Assembly: GCF_042242105.1 (NCBI RefSeq)
Contig: NC_092019.1
Coordinates: 17,529,328 to 17,593,327 of the forward strand
DNA length: 64,000 nt
Reading direction: 5' to 3'
Origin: Pempheris klunzingeri
Lineage: Eukaryota > Chordata > Actinopteri > Acropomatiformes > Pempheridae
The number at the start of each line of letters is the position of its first letter. Positions within the stretch are counted from its first letter, which is position 1. The translations under genes were made by a program, and so were the position numbers. This document shows, in pieces, positions 33,957-46,615 of the stretch. A model generated the notes under the pieces. That model was not told the DNA's origin and made no database searches. It saw only the letters and a list, made by a program, of their open reading frames with translations.

Positions 33957-33982
33957 CAGTTAGCTAGCTAGCTAGCTAGCTC
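33957..33982. repeat. (GCTA)n self-complementary tandem repeat
   Basis: Six or so GCTA units (gttagctagctagctagc). The unit can pair with itself, so the run can form a hairpin. It lies about 200 bases from the presumed epn1 transcription start. Confidence 0.85.
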
Positions 33983-33999
33983 CTGCTAGTTAGTTCGCA

Positions 34000-34312
34000 A
34001 ATGGCAACAGGACTGCCAGACTGTACAAGCTTTAGCAAGGACAGGTCCCGCTTCGGGATAATGTTGAATGTACACGTTCAAATCACAAATCAAAATGTCA
34101 AGAAATATTGACAGCACACCACAATAAATATCCAAATGAAGTGAGTACTGACCCTGTTGTAGCTTGACTGTACGAGGAGATGGCCGAATTTCCGGTTCCG
34201 TTTTCGGCTACGAGAAAGACCGCACCCCCTGTAGCTTTGTTTTCCTGGGATGGTAGTAGAGGACTCATGAATTATTAATTGACTCTTTAACTGCTTGAAA
34301 TTAAAGTCCCAA
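34000..34312. promoter_or_regulatory. Probable shared promoter of epn1 and the 70-aa gene
   Basis: The first non-coding exon of epn1 (minus) probably ends its splice donor here, and the small plus-strand open frame begins at 34313. The stretch 34165-34245 has more CpG than its surroundings (gccgaatttccggttccg, ttttcggctacg). No TATA box is evident. The start sites are inferred from layout only. Confidence 0.4.
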
Positions 34313-36360
34313 ATGAAAAGATCTACAAAGAGACGTTTAATTAACATCCCAAGTCTTGCAGGAAGAGACAGGCAAGTAAGATTTGATTGATTGTTTGGCC
34401 TGAAGTTAATTCCTGTATTTATTCACATGCCACCAACAAGAAATCACATCCTCTGTCCTGCTGTTGTATGAATGAAAAATAGTTTAGCTTTTGAAACAGT
34501 CAGTGCATTTCTCCTACAGGCCTATCAGAGGTAAAATGATTCATGATGAACCTTGATTCAGCCTTTCCACACAGGGGAAGAAGTAGTGGAGAAAAGTAAC
34601 TATAGGCTATATAAGATAACTTTTGACATACTTATACATCACTTGAGCAGTCCCACCGTATGCTACTTTATACTGCTTCGCCAGTGCAGTTCAGAGGGGT
34701 ATATTGTACTTTTTATTCCACTGCTGTAGGCTGGGGAGTTGGTTTTTTTTTTCAGATTAAGTTTTTAATGTAAAAAAAAAAAAGATAGGCTTATAAAATA
34801 CTATTGTAAAGATTAAACCAGAGGATCCAAACCTTCTTGGTTTGTTCATTTTAATAACTCCAAAAGTCCAACAATGAGTGAAAATTGTTCTAAGCAGAAC
34901 TTTGCTTGTTCTTCTTTCCTACAACGTTAATCATCCCATGACTGAACTGGCCCGACCAATATGTTGGAAATCACTAGATTAGGTATGGATTAGTTACCAG
35001 CCAGTAAATTAGTTAAAACAGCAGTAATCCAACTATGTCAATATAATGTGTTGGTCATCTTTCTGCCAAATGAGTGTATTTACAGTAGATTTAGTTCATA
35101 ATACTTCTGTACTTATACTGAAGTAGGATTTTAACTGCAGGACCTTTACATGTAACTGGATTTTTTAAAAGTGTGGTATTGGTACTTTTACTTAACTACA
35201 GGATCTGAATAGCAGTGGAGAACAGAAAGGTGATGCTTTAGGCAGACGAGAAACAATTGTACAGAGACAAAATGCGGAATTATTTAGTTATACAATTTAT
35301 GCTTTAATTTTAAAGTGACATTAATTTTGTCTTAAAGAATTCCTTGTCGACAATTCATTTGTAATAACATATTAAAAGCCTAAAAATTGGCCGTCCCCTA
35401 TTTCCAGATTAGTGACATAATCTAATGCATGTGGCTTGTTGTGATGTAGGCTTTTAAATCAAAATTGTATCTTTTTTTAAAGTCAGAATCAGACATTATT
35501 ACCATTGTCATCTTCATCATAATCGTCACCACTGACTGTGAAAATGCGTGTGGGTTTTAAGCTTGAGCTGACAGCTGTAGCTGACCTTTATCATTAAGGG
35601 TGATTGGTTTTAAACACATCATATCTTTTCAATTTCAAGACCTTTATTTGTCACATACACAGTTACACACAGTATAATGTGCAGTGAAATGTTTTGAGTG
35701 CCTGTTCCAGACTGAAACAATAATAGATAAAATAGATATAAAATAACACACAAAGTGAAACACTAAGAGTAGAAACACAAGATAGATATATACATATATA
35801 TATACACACATATAAAGATAGAGATGAATACATAAATAAATCAAAGTCTGAAACCTGTGCAGAATATGGGTGTATATACAAGTATGTATTGAATAGATTG
35901 TCCATAAAAGTATTATTATTCTTATTCTGCAAAGTCTCCCAATATGACTGCTCTACTAACAAAAGTCTCCTTGTCTGAGGCTAAGTAGGGAGACATATGC
36001 TGCTGATTGATTATCCTCACTGGTTTGAAACTATAATCTGCAACAGGTCACATCATATTGAATCATGTAATGTAATGCCATCTGTGGTTTCTCCTCAGTG
36101 ATGCTATAACATACGGCGTCCACAGAGAGGCATCACTGAACTACGTCCAGCACCAAGTCAAACCAGAACAGCTTCCCTCAGAGCCGCCTGTCAGAGGAAC
36201 CATAAATAATACATGGTAAGCCTCATAGATCAGAACATCACAGTAACAGCTGGCATGCATGTGTGTTACAACTCCCCTTTTATACGACATCTCTTTATCC
36301 TTTTATCTTTGCCTTGTCTCCAGGGAGGAGGAGGGGACTGAAGGAAACATTGCAGCATGA
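34313..36360 (+). CDS. Possible small three-exon gene, 70-aa product, unidentified
   Basis: Exons 34313-34371, 36099-36215 and 36324-36360 join in one frame to give a basic 70-residue protein. The first part is MKRSTKRRLINIPSLAGRDS, the middle has YGVHREASLNYVQHQVKPEQ then LPSEPPVRGTINNTW, and the end is EEEGTEGNIAA. Intron 1 would use a GC donor (CAG|GCAAGT), and its phase is exactly what the second exon needs. The overlapping GT donor four bases downstream would put a stop in frame. Intron 2 is GT-AG. There is no signal peptide or membrane span. I do not recognise the family. The start is the first ATG after the presumed shared promoter. Seen: splice signals and a continuous frame. Inferred: that it is a gene. 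Confidence 0.5.
35625..35960. repeat. Fish interspersed repeat
   Basis: It contains atttcaagacctttatttgt, cacatacacagttacaca, tgtgcagtgaaatgttttga and gtgcctgttccagactgaaa, followed by AT-rich decay with (TA)n and (CA)n. This phrase series is common in teleost DNA. It lies in intron 1 of the possible 70-aa gene. The open frames seen here are chance. Confidence 0.6.
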
Positions 36361-39061
36361 CTCAAGCAAACTACACAACTGTGATGTCCTGTTGCACTGC
36401 TTTGGATACGCGAATCTCACGTAGGTAAACAAAAGAAATGCAGGCGATTATAACAAGCATAGAAGCTATTTTGACAGGTGTTGTTTGGCTGTTATGTCAC
36501 AGAGAAACTTTACAGAGTATTTCTTTTTATGCCTACAGGCTCTTCTCTGTCAGAGGAGAAAGCTTGATGAATTGGATCATTGGCATTTAATGTCACAAGA
36601 ACGCAACATTAATGTTTTGCTGTGTTACATCAAATCAAACTTCTAAATCTTTGGGTAAATCAGTTAATGTCTGTTATTTTAATTATTTAGATCACTGGTT
36701 TGTGGATGTACGAAACATTCATTGGTTCGTCCCATGATAAAGATATGGTGCACATATCAGCATAACAGAATGACAGCCAAATAAACAAATGGATGAGTTA
36801 TACTCTCTGAAAACAAATTTAATTCAGCACTCATCTTGTTGAGATGATGCTCATAGATCTCTGTGCTTCTGTATGTGCAGTTTGACTTTATCATCTTCAA
36901 ACTAAAACAACACCCACCACCTGATGTTCCTTGTCCAAATTTTCTTTAATTCAGAAATGCTATCCTATTATATATGTCATGTTATCTTCAGAGATTGAAG
37001 GTTGGATTTTGTCACTTTCTTGCTTTACACTGAATACTTTAGTATTTATTGTGAAATTGTAATTTGTAAAGCTCTTTCAGTTTGGTTTATGTTATGAAAT
37101 GCATTCAAAGAATATACAACTAAATATTAAATATTTATTGATACCAATTCCCATGGTTTGAATTCTTTTTCCCCATAATTTCCAAGTTGTTGGAGTCGCG
37201 AATTCTCTGTCCTCTTTTGAAATCTGTTATTTCTTTCATTGCACCATTCTCATAACACGTAGCAGGAAACTGAACTTTAAGTGACCATTTTGATGAGAAA
37301 GAAGAAAAAAATCTTTCTCTCTTCTGTCAGTTAATATATCATGATTGTTGCACACCAATCACCAATATGCAATATATGTATGTATGTGTGTATGTATAAA
37401 ATGTAAGAGCAAAGAGGAGACCATCTTATTTCTTTTATCTCTTGTGTAAGCATAAACAATTTATTTTCTAAGTATTCAAAAGCACTCAGAAACAAATGTA
37501 TAGAAGTGTAACCAAATAGCAAAGACATACATTATGTAACCTGTCACTAGCTGTCAGCACAGCTGTACTGAGGGGGCTGCATATGTGCAAATGTGCATTC
37601 ACATGCATGAATCCATTTTCATGTGTATATATGATGATGTATATAGCATCTGCGCTTTGCATGTGTGTGCTTTACATCCTGTATTTGTGAATGAAAAGAG
37701 ATGAAAGTTGTGTTTTGGTGGTGGAGTGACGGAGGTTGTCACAGCAGGGGCCAAGGGACCCCATGGTGCAAGCACAAACATGGAAGTATATATTGGTCAT
37801 GGGTCTATGGTCGTCCACATGACCACAGCAGTGGTAGTAACATGAGCAGGGACCAGTCGTTGTGATAGCAGCCAGTGTTTGTGTTACATAACAAACAGCC
37901 GTCAAGCCAGTGGCAATAATAGTCCTGTAGTATGTAGTACCAAGGGAAATCTATCTGAGAGGACAGAAAGAGGAGGAGGGCGCTGAGGCCATGGGAGCTG
38001 GAGGAGAGGCCTGATCTGCAGCTGGCGCTAAGTAGGAAACAGAGCTGGCATGTAGACAGCAAAGTACAGAGTGAAGGTGTTTTGCAAGGCAAGGTTTCAG
38101 CTGTTAGCTATGTCAGTCTGCGATGATAGGCCATAATGTGCACTTGGGAAGACATACAGTGAGGGTTTTATGATAACAGAGTGCAAGAGAGAGGATGAGG
38201 GGGGAGGTTTGTTGGATGATGATAAAAATAACAGATGAAAACCTAGCGGATGTCATTGGGAAATGAAATGAATTGAATATATTTCAGACTATTTTATTAT
38301 CGTCTGTAGAGTTAAACAGGAATGAAGGGCATCACAGGAAGAAAGGACAGTGAGATTGGACAATAAAAGGGTCCACAAGTGGCATGCTTAACTGTACCCT
38401 GTAATCCCAGTAAGATTTAGGGATCATGAGTATAGCTTGTTGGCCTATTCCGATCATTCCGGCATACCTGTTGATTAAATGAGGAATCCTACACTGTGGA
38501 GGGAATTCACTGACTCAGATTGGCCGAGAGGGCGAGAAAGAGAGAGAGATGGAAAGAGAAGGGGGAGGAGGAGTGGGTGTATTTGGGCAGAAAGTGAGTG
38601 ACAGCTGAGGAGAGCAGAGGCAGGAGTGGGGCGGGTTGATGCTGTGTAGTGGGGGGTTTGTAGGGGGGGGTTTACATGCCTTGTTGCTGGTTCACGCGTA
38701 TTTGCTGGCATAACAGGCAAGAGGCAGCGAGAGAGAGGGAGAGAGTTGGCACAAGAGTAGGAAAAGAGAGAGAGCGAGAGTTCAGTGTGTGTCTCCTGAG
38801 GAAAGGAACATAGTCAATATCCAGGTCTCCAGTGAACATCTATGAGCCTCCTCTATAAAGCTGCTGCACCACTGCACGGAGCCAAGACGCAAAGGCAGCT
38901 TCAGTTTCAGTTAAATTATCAGTCTGGCTGAGGGCAAACAGTTGAGGTCCAGCACAGGACAGTAGCTAGTTGCATTGGCAGCAGCTTTCCAGAAGTTTAA
39001 GTCTTTAGATGCTGAAAAAAGCTGAGTGACAGTGAACAGAGATCCACCACCTGAACACAAA
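36361..39061. other. Spacer and 5' region of the SBK-like kinase gene
   Basis: The first part would be the 3' UTR of the possible 70-aa gene. From about 38500 the DNA becomes purine-rich (gagagagagat, gggggaggaggag, gagcgagag), and a non-coding 5' exon of the kinase gene probably starts somewhere between 38600 and 38900. No open frame here has a family signature. Confidence 0.45.
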
Positions 39062-42000
39062 ATGACAGTAAGTAAGTTACTTTAATCCCGTGAAGATATT
39101 TACATGCACATGTAATTACAGTTTTATGACTTTCATGATATTAATTAAATCCTCATATTGTGCTGCAAAAAAATGCAAGAAAAATATGCATAAATGCAAC
39201 TGTTTCCTCTATGTGCAAATGGTTGGGATTTCATATATCCTATTACAGATGTGTTTTTGCAGCTAAATGATGAGATGACATGCAGGCATGGGACAAATGC
39301 ATCGCTGCCTTTTTTATTGCAGCATTATTCTGAGGCTGCAAATGTTTGATAGACAATGTTGTTGAGAGGATTTTCAGCTTGTAATGTTGAGCACTTGTGC
39401 CGGACTTCAAATTTGTTAATGATGTTAGCTCATGCAGAGCCCTTAGTAGAATCTCAGATCACTTGTCGCTTTATGCCAAGGGCCATTAGCTAATATGGGG
39501 TTAATTAATAATCACTTCAGTTTCCAGGACATGACAAATATCAGGATGCTCCTGATACAACAAGTGATACGCCAAACCATTAAGTCAGACTGGGACTTGA
39601 ATGAATCTCAGTTGCAGGCAGTTTTCAAAAGGCAATAAATTACATTCATTTCTTTTTGGCATGAGTGGAATCAGGAGCAGCCAAAGAATGCAATAATGTG
39701 ATAACGCTAACAAGTGTTAACTACTCTGTGAATGAAACCCAACTGGGATTTGAAATTCAGGAATTTAACACTGTGCTTGACTACAAAGCTGTAAAAATGC
39801 AAAGATGAATATCCATATGTCATATATATCTTTCTAGTTACCCATTTTACGAGTTATATCAATGTGCATATAAGCTGATACATTACTATTTACCACGTCT
39901 CGGACTTGATGTTGTGGAGATATTGGCGCACCAATAGTACAGCCTCAGTCTATACACCATTGATCGTGGAGCAGCCCATCATCAGCTCTGTTTGAAATAG
40001 AGCTGTCTTGGTGATATCTGTGCCAGCAGCAGCACTCTCAGACTGGCTGAAACCTGTAGACGTATTTTTGACTGCACATCAGATCCATTTGTTGGTCAGG
40101 CAGCAAATCATAACTGAGATCCATTCATTTTTTTAATGTCATGGCATAACTCAGAAATAAATCTCCAGAGTCACACGACACCGTTTGATGTCTTATCACC
40201 ATTAGAGATTTATGGGTAGTTGGAAAAACTTCAGTGATCATAATCGGGCTTATTATTTTAATACAAACCAGAAGAATTGATTGATGTTTGTGCAATCACC
40301 ACCAGTAATGTTTGCATGGGTGTAGCAGGTGTAATTTAATCAACATTAAAGTCAGTTGCTCTCTAAGCTAAATTACGCAACATGAGGGAGGTCAAAAGTA
40401 ACATGTTATCCTCCTACAACCGTGTTATCTTTTGTGTTAAGCAATGTGTGGTAACTGGTCATGGCCTTCCTAATTTGTTGCGGTATGTGAGGGGGGATCT
40501 ACTTCAAAGGAAGTCATCATGGATTTGACTTCACGAAAACAGTCAGTGACGGTGGAAGCTGAATGACACCGCCAAATGCTCTGATGGTGCTGATAAGTCA
40601 TCAAGTTGATGTCTGAAGTTTATCCCACCTATAGATCAATGTAAGCCATGCCAGATCTGCAGAAAGAGATAACACAATATGTTCCACAAATTTCCGACAG
40701 GTGCATGCTGCGAAAAAACTGAATAGCAGTACGCAAGCAAACAAAGGGATGACCGACAAATTGTTGCTCATGAGAGTAGTACTAGTAGCGTATTAATATT
40801 GTGACCAGTGAGATGTATGATACTTAAAAGTGTGTTTACGCAATAAGACATGTAGGTTCGGGTAACACGTCAGCATGTTCAGCCTCAGATTCAGGCTTCA
40901 TTCTGTCGAATCATTAACTTCAACACATGCCATTCAAGCTGTGGATCTCCTTTCTCTTGACGCCAGTGAACCATCATCATCATCTGTAAGCACCATGTAA
41001 TGACACTGAATGTGGATTTGTACGTGCGTGTGTCTATGTGTGTGTGTCTGCCCAGGCTGCAGCAGCTCAGGAACTTGACGAGCGATGTTTCCTGTCAGCG
41101 CAGTCCATGCCCAGTCTGAAGGTATCCGAACACTTCCAGGTGCTAAAGCTCCTGGGAGAGGGCTCCTACGGAAAGGTCATGTTAGCTGTGCACAGAAAGA
41201 GAGGTCAGTGCAAGACTCACGGTTAAAGGTCATGACAACCTAAACCTGTTACATCTCAATTTATCAATCTGTAAGAATGTGTGAAATCGCCATTCAAATG
41301 TCCTAATGTTAGTGTATTTCATTAAGAGTTTTGATTATGCTTTTACACTCCTACTGCCTAATCATAAATTGATGAAACGGTATATCTCCACTTCAGCACA
41401 TTTATCTCTGGCTCAGGTTTCTTTCTAATGAAGAAATCACACATGCTTGTGCGGGGTCAGCGCTGCAGTAACATGAGGACAGATCTGTCTTTTAAGAGTG
41501 TTCACTTAACCTTCTGCGCTTCTGCTGCTGTAATGAAGTGCTTCATTACATTCTTGGAGATAAAGTTGCACAACTGGGGTGTAGCTGTGTAACAGAGTCG
41601 CCCCAAAGGGGAAGTTATATTTGTTCTCAGTGTCAATGATGGACAACACTCGCATTCCATGTGTGAGGACAGCTTTTCTGACTGAAGCTTAGATATTGTG
41701 GCGTTCAACACATGTTGTCTTGCTTCGCTCCCCTCAGGAACCCCCATGGCTCTGAAGTTCTTCCCTCGTCAGTCTACCTCGCTCACCTCTTTCCTGCGTG
41801 AATACAATCTCTCCCTTTCTTACTGCACCCATCCTTCTCTGACAAGGGCCCTTGGCATCTTCTTTTCCACACCGTCCTACTATGTCTTTGCCCAGCAAGC
41901 CGGTCTATATGGTGACCTCTACAGTGTGATAGTGTCAGAGGTCAGTTTGGCTGATTTGTGGCATGAAAAGTGCAGTTAATGCCCCGCATGGTATGTCCAA

Positions 42001-43290
42001 CATAACAGACTTTTACTTGTAAAATGAAGCATAGAGTGTGCTTCAGCAGAACAAAAGCTTGCATGAATGTAAATCTCAATTAGATTACAAACATTTATAC
42101 CCTACTAATTTCCATTCATCCAGTCGCTATACCCGCTTATCAAAAGGCTCCGAAAGTCTATACTTAACTTCTGCAGTGTGGCTTTCTCATAGGGACTTCA
42201 TGGAAAATGTAACTGCTGACCATGTCCTTTTGAGCTCTCATTTCCATCATCAAAAACTTAAGACCTGCTTGATAAAGGCTTCCAATTTGCCTTCCTCTGC
42301 ATCTGTGCCACTGCCAGTAACACAACAGAGTACTGATAGGGATAAGGGCACCCTGTTCTCACTGAATGAAGTAGAAGTACATGAAGCAAAGCAGGGATTT
42401 CCAAGAGCGTTACCAACTGCTTTAGTGACGCAGATTTTTTTTAAATGTAGTTTTCCAACCAGACTTGTTTCCTGATGCTGATCCAGATTGTCTTTCTGTT
42501 TCAGGTTGGGGTGGATGAAGAGCGTGTCCAGAGAGTGATGGCCCAGCTGAGCAGTGCCGTTACACATCTCCACTCCCTGGGTTTCGTCCACCGTGACATC
42601 AAACCTGAGAATATCTTCCTGTGTGACAGCTCCTGCCGCTGGGTCAAACTGTGTGACTTTGGCCTCGCCCGAGCCATCAGCTCCACCGTTCGTGCCGTCT
42701 GGTACGAGTCTCCCTTCTGTACTCCTGAGGTGGAACCCGCCAAGGAGACTGAGGTGGAGAGGGAGAGGAAGGAGTGCGATGGGACTGAAGAGGAGATGGA
42801 GGACATTTGGATAACAGTGGAACCCTGTATGGACAGCTGGGCTCTTGGTATACTTGTTTACTGCCTCTTAACTGGCTGCTTCCCCTGGGAGGAGAGCACC
42901 TATGATGACCGTGGCTACCGCAGATACAAGGAGTGGTTTGACCGCGAGGCTGAAAAGGAGGAGAAGATCAGGGATAGTGAGTGGAGCGGTAAGGAGGATA
43001 TAGACAGTTACACAATCATGAAGGAGAACCACGGGGAGAACCCTCCTCCTCCACAGTTTGAGGGCCTCAGCCCACTCGTGATGACTCTTTTCAAGGAGCT
43101 GCTCCACCCTAACCCCAAACGCAGAGGAAACCCTGAGGAGATCCTGAGCTACTTGGGAGGCCCATGGTTGATGGAGACTGAGAGGGAGGAGAAGAGGAAG
43201 GCAGAGGAGGCAGAGAAGGAGGCTAGAAAAATAAGAGAGGGAGGAGGGGTAGCAGAGGAGCTGGTGAGGGAAGGAAGAGGGGAGAGATAA
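39062..43290 (+). CDS. SBK2/SBK3-like serine/threonine kinase
   Basis: Four coding exons join in frame: 39062-39067 (only Met-Thr), 41056-41203, 41738-41940 and 42505-43290, giving 380 residues. SBK kinases are a small vertebrate family known mainly from brain (SBK1) and heart (SBK2/3). Seen: glycine loop GEGSYGKV (36-43), ATP lysine in TPMALKFFPR (Lys58), FLREYNLSLS, HRDIKPEN with catalytic Asp150, DFG at 170-172, PEV in place of APE at 193-195, and DSWALGILVYCLLTGCFPWE. So it looks active. Between PEV and the DSWALG helix lies an acidic insert of about 30 residues (about 200-228). The C-terminus is a Glu/Arg/Lys-rich, probably helical tail. The GTPMALKF and FLREYNLSLS stretches resemble SBK2/SBK3 more than SBK1. 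PolyA signal at 43639-43644. Confidence 0.9.
42095..42155. repeat. Short repeat fragment
   Basis: The phrase ccattcatccagtcgctata..cccgcttatc in kinase intron 3 resembles a tag often found at the end of fish retroelement-derived repeats. Only about 60 bases are recognisable. Confidence 0.35.
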
Positions 43291-46200
43291 GCTTTGTCTT
43301 TTTAAAAATGTTTCAAGACAGGATTTTAATTAATGTAACATGTTTGATATTATGAAAAACATTGCTGCAATATATTTTTGTGTATGATCATAGATTCAAA
43401 TATAATACAAAAGTTTAATCTATAAGGTGCTATATTTTCATATTTTTATAAATATCCTTACTGAAGTTACCACTGCCATTGTTGTATATATATTTCAATG
43501 TGTGTGTGTATATAGAGATATGGATGTGTGTCTTAATGAAAAGAGTCTTTAGATAATACAACAAAGGTTTGACGTTTGAGACTGCAAGTTGTATTACAGT
43601 GCCTTTAAAAATCTGTACTGGAATTGTTGTTTACATAAAATAAACTTATTGTATTCACCCAAACTTCTCATTAGATACAGTTCATGAGTTACATCCAGTG
43701 TTGTAAAATTGTTATTACACAATTAAGATAAGTAGTATTTTAGAGTGGCATTTCAATATGAGACAGCTTTAATAGTTGTAACAGTATACAGTAATAGTTA
43801 TAGCAAACAGCACGCCCTCTTCCAACATAACCTGCTTATTGCTCTATTCAACACTTTTAGTAATAAGGAAGAGGAAGAAGGTTAAAACCTTTACAAACAT
43901 TTACTACTGTGAAAAACTGTGCCGTGAAAAGCCAATGACCCTCTTTTACTAACATGTATAACTTCATTGTGAGCTATAAACCATGGCAACCAATTCATTT
44001 TAACATAATTACTTAGTTTTTGTTTAAATACTTATTTGAATTTTTTTTTTGACAAACTTCATAAGAGACTGCAGAAAAGTGCAAGTATGGAAAGAAGTGC
44101 CATCTTTGAAGTGGTGAAGCAACAGGTGCTGCAGAACACAAGACGCACATCTAAAATTGGACTGAACAATACCTGACAGTGATACCAGCAGGATCTTCTT
44201 CCAAGCTTGCGTGATGCAGACCCCAGGCATACTACCTGCCACAGGAGAGACATAGTGTTTGTCCACACTGCCAGTTATTTTGCAGCTAAAATAACCTTTA
44301 CCATGAGATATTACACTGTACTTGGATACATAATTGATTGACGCGTTGACAGTAAAACAAACATCACGTGAAACCGACACACATGACAGGATGTCCTCCA
44401 TACTGTTCTTGGGGACGGTTGTCCTACATCTGTCACAGCGGACAATAACAGGTTGAAAAATCACCTACATTCCAGTTGCAGTGCCCCCAAAATAATTCTT
44501 TGGAATGCTTATAGCCTCCTTGCACACTTTTGCCACCACTTAATCACGCTATGATGTTAACAACTGTCTACCGCTGCAGATGCAAAGCAAGAACATATTA
44601 AACACACCTTCAAAATTAACTTCAGTTCACAATAGATGTAGTTGGGTTTACTTCCACTGCAATACGTAAATGGCAGAAAGCATTAAAGAAGATGAAGCCC
44701 TCAGTTTTAACTTTCACCTTGCAGTATGAACAATATCTCAGTTTCATTCTGGAGTGGAGCCCTGTTGGTAGCGGGTTGCTAATGTGCAGCGCGGTTGTGT
44801 GTGTATGTCAGTTGGACCTGTGCTAAACCCTGCTAAGGGCCACTCCAGATGGATTTATAAATAGACCCCAGAACCATCTATTTACACACCATGCAAATCA
44901 TCACCTTCCTCTGACTATCTGCACTCCACAGTCCTCCAAATGCAAAAGTCAGACTGCCTTGGCGCCCGCACGCCTGTAACAGCACAATCTGATGGAACAC
45001 TGTGACCCATCTTGCCTTTTAACTCCCTCATCTCTGCTCTCCTTTAATCTTCAGCCCTCTTGCTGATTCTTTGGCCTTCTCACTTCTCCTCACAAACCAC
45101 TCGGGCCTTTTCTTTCCCTTTCATCTTTGCTCCTGTGGTCACATCTACTTTGTCCAAGCTCTGCGGCAGTTGTCTCCGGTCCATTCGTTCCGCCTTTCTC
45201 TTCTAAGGTCGCCGATGCCTCTTTTGCTGTGTCCCATGCAACATTATGTTTACATTAAGACACTCGATATCTCCTTTAGTAACGGTTGTTTGGGATGCGC
45301 TGTGTTCCGGGAAACAGAGGAACAAGGCTCATGTGACACTTGGGTGGGGAGTTAATGGAAGACCACAGCCTGACAAATGGAGACACATGGTGCAGACCAC
45401 AGAGACAATAGAGTGCCAAAGTAAAGATGCTAATCGAGGTGCAAATCTGTCTGAGGCCCGTGAGGACAGAGAGCAGGGATGATGAAAACATGAGACACAA
45501 GGACAGTTATACATGAGGACTGCTGGTCCTTACTAAGACCCAAGTGCAATGTCACAAATATTCAAATCAGTTGTCTTTAAATCATGTTTGCGCTTCTAAG
45601 TCATGACAGACCTTTAAACATTTGTGAAGATGAAAGACCCACTCCCTAATCTAGAAACCCAAGAACATCAGACTTAGATTTGTAAAGTCAGCAAGATTCA
45701 GATTTCATGCTGCCAGTACTGAATGAAGCTCACTTTGGCACAAAGGTTTTGTGAGGGTCTGCGTGGTGTCACATTAACTGTCTATAAAGCACCCTAAACA
45801 CAAGTCATCTCTCTAGAAGAGAGTTTTATCATACAAATATAAACCTTTGACATAGAACAAACCGTTCTGCCGTGCTGGATACAGAGACAACCAGCTGGAA
45901 AATGATGATAGGTGTAACGGATATTTAGATAGATATCTGATAAAAGATAGCACATGTCGTGAGAATGATAACGGCCAAAACAGACACTGATATCAGAGCC
46001 AGATTGATGGGCAGAGTGGAGCGAATAAAGAGTTCATATAACCAAATGTCTGAAATGTATCCCCACAGTGAAGCAAAGCGCATGGTTCATCATGGTCTAA
46101 TTTTCCTCCTGCACTCCCAACCTTCCCTGTCACCTGGAGGTTTGTTGACGTTCCACTGCTTTAGTTCCTTAATTGTTTAAACGGGACTGAGAGTGGCGGC

Positions 46201-46344
46201 ATTGGGTCACTTGTAGAGACACAAATGATCACTTCTGCAGAGTGAGAGGCACTGATGAGCCACACTGGATGTAGTTTGTAAAATGCCATGAGTGAGCATT
46301 TACTCAGAATTTCAGTGTGCCAATGGAGAGTGCCAAGAGTTCAG

Positions 46345-46348
<4 letters not shown>

Positions 46349-46386
<38 letters not shown>
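46349..46386. repeat. (GT)n microsatellite
   Basis: About nineteen GT units followed by an interrupted tail. It directly adjoins the interspersed repeat that follows. Confidence 0.92.
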
Positions 46387-46389
<3 letters not shown>

Positions 46390-46399
46390 TGTGTGTTGT

Positions 46400-46615
46400 A
46401 CTTGCTACATAGTGAGGACCAGGACATGCATTTTACCAGCAGAGTGAGGATATTATTGGGAAATGAGGGCATCTCTGCAAAAATTCAAAGACTTTTAAGA
46501 CTTTTAAGGCTTTAAGGTTAAGTTTAGAATTAGGTTTAGGTTAAGGGTAAGGGTAAGGGTTCAGGTATGTCAATGAGTGTCCTCACAAAGATAGAAGCAC
46601 AAGTATGTGTGTGTT
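46400..46615 (+). repeat. Interspersed repeat with (GGGTAA)-like core and inverted ends
   Basis: The left side has catagtgaggaccaggaca and the right side has gagtgtcctcacaaagatag, so GTGAGGAC and GTCCTCAC face each other. Between them lies aggtttaggttaagggtaag with further GGTAAG units, which looks like telomeric repeat sequence. This layout is common in fish DNA as a dispersed repeat next to (GT)n. It is not a real telomere. Confidence 0.65.

Larger units (their letters stand above)
30205..34312. other. epn1 5' UTR intron and promoter side
   Basis: The first coding exon of epn1 extends upstream to an acceptor at about 30206-30207, so a non-coding first exon lies further out. It is probably in the gene-proximal stretch near 33.9-34.2 kb. 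In between is an intron of about 3.7 kb with one interspersed repeat (31408-31690) and no recognised gene. The start of the transcript cannot be fixed. Confidence 0.5.

Noticed and set aside
37672-38092. Minus-strand frames before the kinase gene
   Set aside because: Cys/His/Leu-rich chance readings with no domain; the plus-strand gene explains the exons nearby.
42038-42475. Plus-strand frame of 145 codons within kinase intron 3
   Set aside because: It overlaps a repeat fragment, and including it would break the kinase domain between two exons that join in phase.
46500-46565. Interstitial telomere at the GGTAAG units
   Set aside because: Units are irregular and the block has facing ends typical of a dispersed repeat.
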